Source: Candidatus Woesearchaeota archaeon (GTDB taxonomy: Archaea > Nanoarchaeota > Nanoarchaeia > Woesearchaeales > GW2011-AR4). From it: a stretch of DNA of 8,725 nucleotides. A program made the position numbers and the translations under genes. Where the stretch lies: the NCBI GenBank assembly GCA_023259315.1, contig JAHFQL010000049.1, positions 1 to 8,725 of the forward strand, given 5' to 3'. The notes below the pieces were generated by a model, which worked only from the letters and a program-made list of their open reading frames with translations, made no database searches and was not told where the DNA came from. The first letter of the stretch is position 1. Each line of letters begins with the position of its first letter. Below are positions 6,525 through 8,725 of the stretch, piece after piece.

Positions 6525-6926
6525 ATGAAAACAGTAATGTGCGCTGGAACTTTTGACATAATACATCCCGGGCATTTGTATTATCTTTCAGAGGCAATGA
6601 AATATGGTGACAGATTGGTTGTTGTTGTTGCGCGAGATGAAACATCTGAAAGGATTAAAGGCAAAAAGCCATTGCATAATGAAAAAAAAAGGCTTGAGCA
6701 AGTCAGGACTTTGGAGATTGTAAACGAAGCTGTACTTGGCAAATCCAAGAATATTTTTGACATAATACAAAATATAAAGCCGGACGTGATTTGCTTAGGA
6801 TACGACCAAAAAGTTCAAAAGCAAAAATTGGAAGAAGAATTAAAAAAAAGAAATATAACAGCAGAAGTTGTAAGGATAGGCTCTTACATGCCGCACTTGT
6901 ATAAGAGTTCTAAGTTAAATAAATGA
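6525..6926 (+). CDS. ribL: RibL-like FAD synthase (cytidylyltransferase-fold nucleotidyltransferase)
   Basis: Probably transfers AMP from ATP to FMN to make FAD, the last step of flavin cofactor synthesis in archaea. The 133-residue product begins with the nucleotidyltransferase signature AGTFDIIHPGHLYYL, with the HxGH motif at H14-H17. VVVARDETSERIKGKKPLH (about 33-51) and KPDVICLGYDQ (about 86-96) match the archaeal RibL family (type member Methanocaldococcus jannaschii). The same fold serves glycerol-3-phosphate cytidylyltransferases, so the substrate is inferred. The C-terminus ends shortly after YKSSKLNK. It is about 10-20 residues shorter than the relatives I recall and lacks the paired cysteines near the end of the methanogen enzyme. 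The start is fixed by the leaderless promoter. Confidence 0.85.
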   Translation: MKTVMCAGTFDIIHPGHLYYLSEAMKYGDRLVVVVARDETSERIKGKKPLHNEKKRLEQVRTLEIVNEAVLGKSKNIFDIIQNIKPDVICLGYDQKVQKQKLEEELKKRNITAEVVRIGSYMPHLYKSSKLNK

Positions 6927-7062
6927 TATTAAACATATAGAATTTAGCGACGACCTGAAAGCCACGATTTTCCTTAGAAAATGAAGCAACCCACATTTCT
7001 GCAATTCTTCATCTACGATAAGTAATCTATCTTAGAACTTAATGAAATTTTCAATTGTGGAA

Positions 7063-7440
7063 TTATTTACTCATGAATAAAGGTTTGTACTTATCCCATT
7101 CTGTGTAGGCTATGAATATATTCAGCACAGCTACAACTGAACCAAGGGCAATTGATTTTATATCGAGGAATATATGGAACAGGAGAACATTTACAATTAT
7201 AGGCGCCAAAAGCAGCGCACCAAGTGCCACATATCTTCCCGAAACGAACATCAATCCTACAATCATGAATATTAGTCCGATAGTATAATTCATATAGCCA
7301 GTATCAGCTATTGCAACAAGGAATCCTTTTGCTTTAGCAGGATAGTCTGGAATTGGCAAGTTCATGAAACTAAATGATCCGAGTGCGATTAACATAATTC
7401 CAAAGATGACTCTTACAATGAGAACTACTTTTTTGTTCAT
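7063..7440 (-). CDS. DoxX-like four-helix membrane protein
   Basis: The 125-residue product has four hydrophobic segments (about 4-24, 50-67, 71-91 and 95-113). It carries DoxX-family landmarks: an opening VRVIFGIMLIALGSFSF, a loop with LPIPDYPAKA, the central GLIFMIVGLMFVSGRYVALG, and LLAPIIVNVLLFHIFLD. DoxX-like proteins are small membrane proteins linked in some organisms to quinone or thiosulfate redox and oxidative stress; most have no defined role, so I assign none. It is the last gene of a same-strand cluster, 68 nt after a VOC gene. No Shine-Dalgarno precedes the start. TATA-like words at about 7465-7475 and 7487-7497 (minus strand) could allow separate transcription. Confidence 0.82.
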   Translation of the reverse strand: MNKKVVLIVRVIFGIMLIALGSFSFMNLPIPDYPAKAKGFLVAIADTGYMNYTIGLIFMIVGLMFVSGRYVALGALLLAPIIVNVLLFHIFLDIKSIALGSVVAVLNIFIAYTEWDKYKPLFMSK

Positions 7441-7508
7441 TTCAAGGCTAGTATTTTATAAGGTTATTAAAAGTTTTGGATAGTAAGTTTAAAAATTCGC
7501 CATAATTT

Positions 7509-7907
7509 CTATTTGGCATTCTCGTCGGGCTGGTGTACGCCAAATGTATTGCCTTCGGTATCAAGGAAATAGCCCTGCCATGCCATCTTAGGAATCGCAA
7601 ACTTCGGCATCGCTACCTTGCCACCAGCTGCTTCTATATTTTTTGCCGTTTCGTCAAAGTTTTTAACTTGAAGAGTACACACGTACGCATTGGTTCCACA
7701 TTCTTGAGGTGGAGTCTTGGCTGGACGAAGCAACAGACCGCCGTTAATTCCTGGCTCTTTACTGTCTTTTTCTGCGGTCATAATAACCCAATAGTCCCAA
7801 TCCAAGCCTGGCCACTTTTCTATAGTCCAGCCAAACACATCTCTGTAAAATTTTGCTGCGCGCTCTGGCTTTTCCGCCTGAATTTCAAAATGTACAACTC
7901 TATCCAT
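7509..7907 (-). CDS. VOC-family protein (glyoxalase/bleomycin-resistance fold)
   Basis: The 132-residue single-domain protein has two beta-alpha-beta-beta-beta modules. It opens with VVHFEIQAEKPERAAKFYRD and VFGW, the classic N-terminal half; a second half from about residue 74 (AYVCTLQVKNFDETAKNIEA) ends in GYFLDTEGNTFGVHQ. This is the predicted-lyase type often annotated glyoxalase/bleomycin resistance protein. Most members bind a metal, but the substrate cannot be read from sequence; detoxification of a reactive carbonyl or electrophile is only a family-level guess. The start is firm, with GGAGGT five bases before the ATG. The gene sits 24 nt after the zinc-ribbon gene and 68 nt before the DoxX-like gene. 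Confidence 0.9.
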   Translation of the reverse strand: MDRVVHFEIQAEKPERAAKFYRDVFGWTIEKWPGLDWDYWVIMTAEKDSKEPGINGGLLLRPAKTPPQECGTNAYVCTLQVKNFDETAKNIEAAGGKVAMPKFAIPKMAWQGYFLDTEGNTFGVHQPDENAK

Positions 7908-7912
7908 AGTGT

Positions 7913-7918
7913 ACCTCC
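7913..7918 (-). promoter_or_regulatory. Strong ribosome-binding site of the VOC gene
   Basis: Read on the minus strand this is GGAGGT, five bases before the ATG at 7907. It is the best Shine-Dalgarno in the window and fits an internal operon gene, in contrast to the leaderless first gene of the same cluster. Confidence 0.65.
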
Positions 7919-7931
7919 ATTATATTGATTA

Positions 7932-8075
7932 TTATTTCTTAACTCTTCGATTTTTTGAAGTTTTCAACTTGGCTTTCTTCGTTCTGCTTCCTGACCAACA
8001 CACCGGGCAAGTTCCACTGCCATTATATGCATGACCGCGACTGCAAATTTTTTGTTTTTTATTAATTGTTTTCAT
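7932..8075 (-). CDS. Small basic zinc-ribbon protein, 47 residues
   Basis: A short gene easily missed by length cut-offs. The product begins MKTINKKQKICSRGHAYNG and has cysteines and histidine spaced C11-x3-H15-x7-C23-PV-C26, a CHCC zinc-ribbon (rubredoxin-like) knuckle. A very basic tail (30-47, ending NRRVKK) suggests contact with nucleic acid. I recall similar CxxGHxY...CPVC peptides as small zinc-ribbon proteins in bacteria, but give no function. It lies 26 nt after the upstream VOC gene and 24 nt before the next, all on the minus strand, so it is co-transcribed. An alternative in-frame ATG at 8081 adds two residues. There is no clear ribosome-binding site, which lowers certainty a little. 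Confidence 0.72.
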   Translation of the reverse strand: MKTINKKQKICSRGHAYNGSGTCPVCWSGSRTKKAKLKTSKNRRVKK

Positions 8076-8101
8076 TATCATTATTATGAATTTTGCTTGG
8101 A

Positions 8102-8524
8102 TCACTTCCTCTTCTTCATTTCTTCTGGCATTGCCTTCTCATTCATATAGAATACTTCCCACAGATGTCCATTGATATCTTCAAATGCTCGTCCGTACAT
8201 CCATACATAGTCTTCCGCTTGTCTGGTTTCTTTTCCACCAGCAGCGATAACTTTCTTTATCATTTCATCTACTTTTTTTCTACTTTCAACACATAGTGCT
8301 AGAATTGCTCCCGTGCTTTTTTTAGCATTGTAAATCTTCTTTTTTGTAAATCGTTTGAAGAACTTCTCAACCAAAAGCATTACGAATATATCTTCACCAA
8401 CAATCATGCATGTTGCATTCTCATCTGTAAATTGGGGATTGAACTTAAAACCAAGCTTAGTAAAGAACCCTATTGTTTTCTTGAGATCTTTCACCGGTAA
8501 ATTCACAAAAATTTTTGTTGCCAT
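8102..8524 (-). CDS. VOC-family protein, PhnB/glyoxalase-like
   Basis: The 140-residue protein opens MATKIFVNLPVKDLKKTIGF, followed by FTKLGFKFNPQFTDENAT and IFVMLL, a pattern I associate with widespread bacterial lactoylglutathione-lyase-like VOC proteins. The second half ends DINGHLWEVFYM, with H120 and E123 in the usual DxxGHxWE metal-site motif. The substrate is unknown. The frame stays open to an ATG at 8578, but a TATA box centred about 27 nt before 8524 makes the extra 18 residues (which look non-conserved) unlikely; 8524 is the leaderless start. It is the first gene of the minus-strand operon. The tail after AMPEEM is lysine/arginine-rich. Close likeness to bacterial relatives suggests acquisition by transfer, which is an inference. 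Confidence 0.9.
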   Translation of the reverse strand: MATKIFVNLPVKDLKKTIGFFTKLGFKFNPQFTDENATCMIVGEDIFVMLLVEKFFKRFTKKKIYNAKKSTGAILALCVESRKKVDEMIKKVIAAGGKETRQAEDYVWMYGRAFEDINGHLWEVFYMNEKAMPEEMKKRK

Positions 8525-8546
8525 AGATTTAAAATAGCGATTAAAG

Positions 8547-8554
8547 TTTATAAA
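8547..8554 (-). promoter_or_regulatory. TATA box of the VOC/zinc-ribbon/DoxX operon
   Basis: On the minus strand, TTTATAAA is centred about 27 nt before the ATG at 8524, predicting a leaderless transcript. This spacing matches the promoter of the FAD synthase gene. It is what decides the start of the first VOC gene. Confidence 0.65.
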
Positions 8555-8623
8555 GGTTTTGAAAAAAATTGTCCACATTAGTTATATGTAATCAAAATTT
8601 CTTTTAACAACGCGATTAAGCGA

Positions 8624-8713
8624 AGTGCCGAGCCCTCCAAAATCCGAGCCTCGAAAATTCCCATATGGCTGAATTTTCAGAGCTGCGAGGATTTTGAGAG
8701 ATGGCGAGGCATT
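8624..8713. repeat. Long imperfect palindrome at the window edge
   Basis: Two arms (about 8624-8660 and 8671-8713) are imperfect reverse complements. Exact blocks are GAAAATTC (8653-8660) with GAATTTTC (8671-8678), and CAAAATCC (8638-8645) with GGATTTTG (8689-8696). The outer block AGTGCCGAGCC pairs with GGCGAGGCATT at 8 of 11 positions. The centre holds a small palindrome, CCATATGG (8661-8668). The stretch is richer in G+C than the intergenic DNA around it and has no convincing reading frame. It could be a dispersed palindromic repeat, a structured RNA, or the edge of a larger element cut by the window. It lies upstream of the minus-strand operon. Confidence 0.6.
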
Positions 8714-8725
8714 TGGGAGAGCAGG

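Noticed and set aside
6927..7062. Minus-strand open stretch reading roughly LIVDEELQKCGLLHFLRKIV
   Set aside because: It has no start codon in frame, no promoter or ribosome-binding site, and matches nothing I recognise. It could be a gene remnant, but 136 nt of open frame is weak evidence.
7533..7928. 131-codon plus-strand frame opposite the second VOC gene
   Set aside because: It is the antisense shadow of a well-supported VOC gene, with no promoter or ribosome-binding site of its own.
8525..8578. N-terminal extension of the first VOC gene to an upstream ATG
   Set aside because: The TATA box at 8547-8554 lies inside this stretch, and its spacing puts the transcript start at 8524, where the conserved VOC sequence also begins.

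Overview
The window looks like a chromosomal segment of an AT-rich archaeon, probably one of the small-genome (DPANN-type) lineages, though I cannot place it more exactly. The archaeal signs are: TATA (box A) elements about 25-30 nt ahead of several start codons with no leader; a proline tRNA without encoded CCA whose two introns both fold into bulge-helix-bulge splice motifs; a RibL-type FAD synthase; a large surface protein dense in N-glycosylation sequons; and an AsnC/Lrp regulator next to glnA.

Layout, left to right. 154-2358 (+) encodes a secreted or surface protein with Ca-binding-type loops, a duplicated N-terminal module, a CARDB-like domain and an Ig/PKD-like domain. 2398-2521 (+) is tRNA-Pro(GGG) with one intron at 37/38 and a second in the T-loop at 59/60. 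2537-2980 (-) is an Lrp/AsnC regulator, divergent from glnA (3168-4640, +), with an AT-rich control region between them. glnA is followed after 62 nt by an Amt ammonium transporter (4703-6169, +). Together these three form a compact nitrogen-assimilation locus: ammonium uptake, glutamine synthesis and a likely local regulator. No PII (glnK) gene is present. 6170-6524 holds a promoter-like element, an inverted repeat and a doubtful small ORF. 6525-6926 (+) is the RibL-like nucleotidyltransferase, with a leaderless promoter.

The right part is a minus-strand operon of four genes: a VOC (PhnB/glyoxalase-like) protein (8524-8102), a 47-residue CHCC zinc-ribbon protein (8075-7932), a second VOC protein (7907-7509), and a four-helix DoxX-like membrane protein (7440-7063). 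These families are common in bacterial accessory gene sets, so the cassette may have been acquired. The right edge (8624-8713) is a long imperfect palindrome, unlike the surrounding sequence, that may be a dispersed repeat.

The most noteworthy items are the doubly interrupted tRNA, the bacterial-type (GSI-beta-like) insertion and tyrosine in the glutamine synthetase, the unlisted zinc-ribbon gene, and the edge palindrome. I saw no defence system, CRISPR array, transposase or rRNA.
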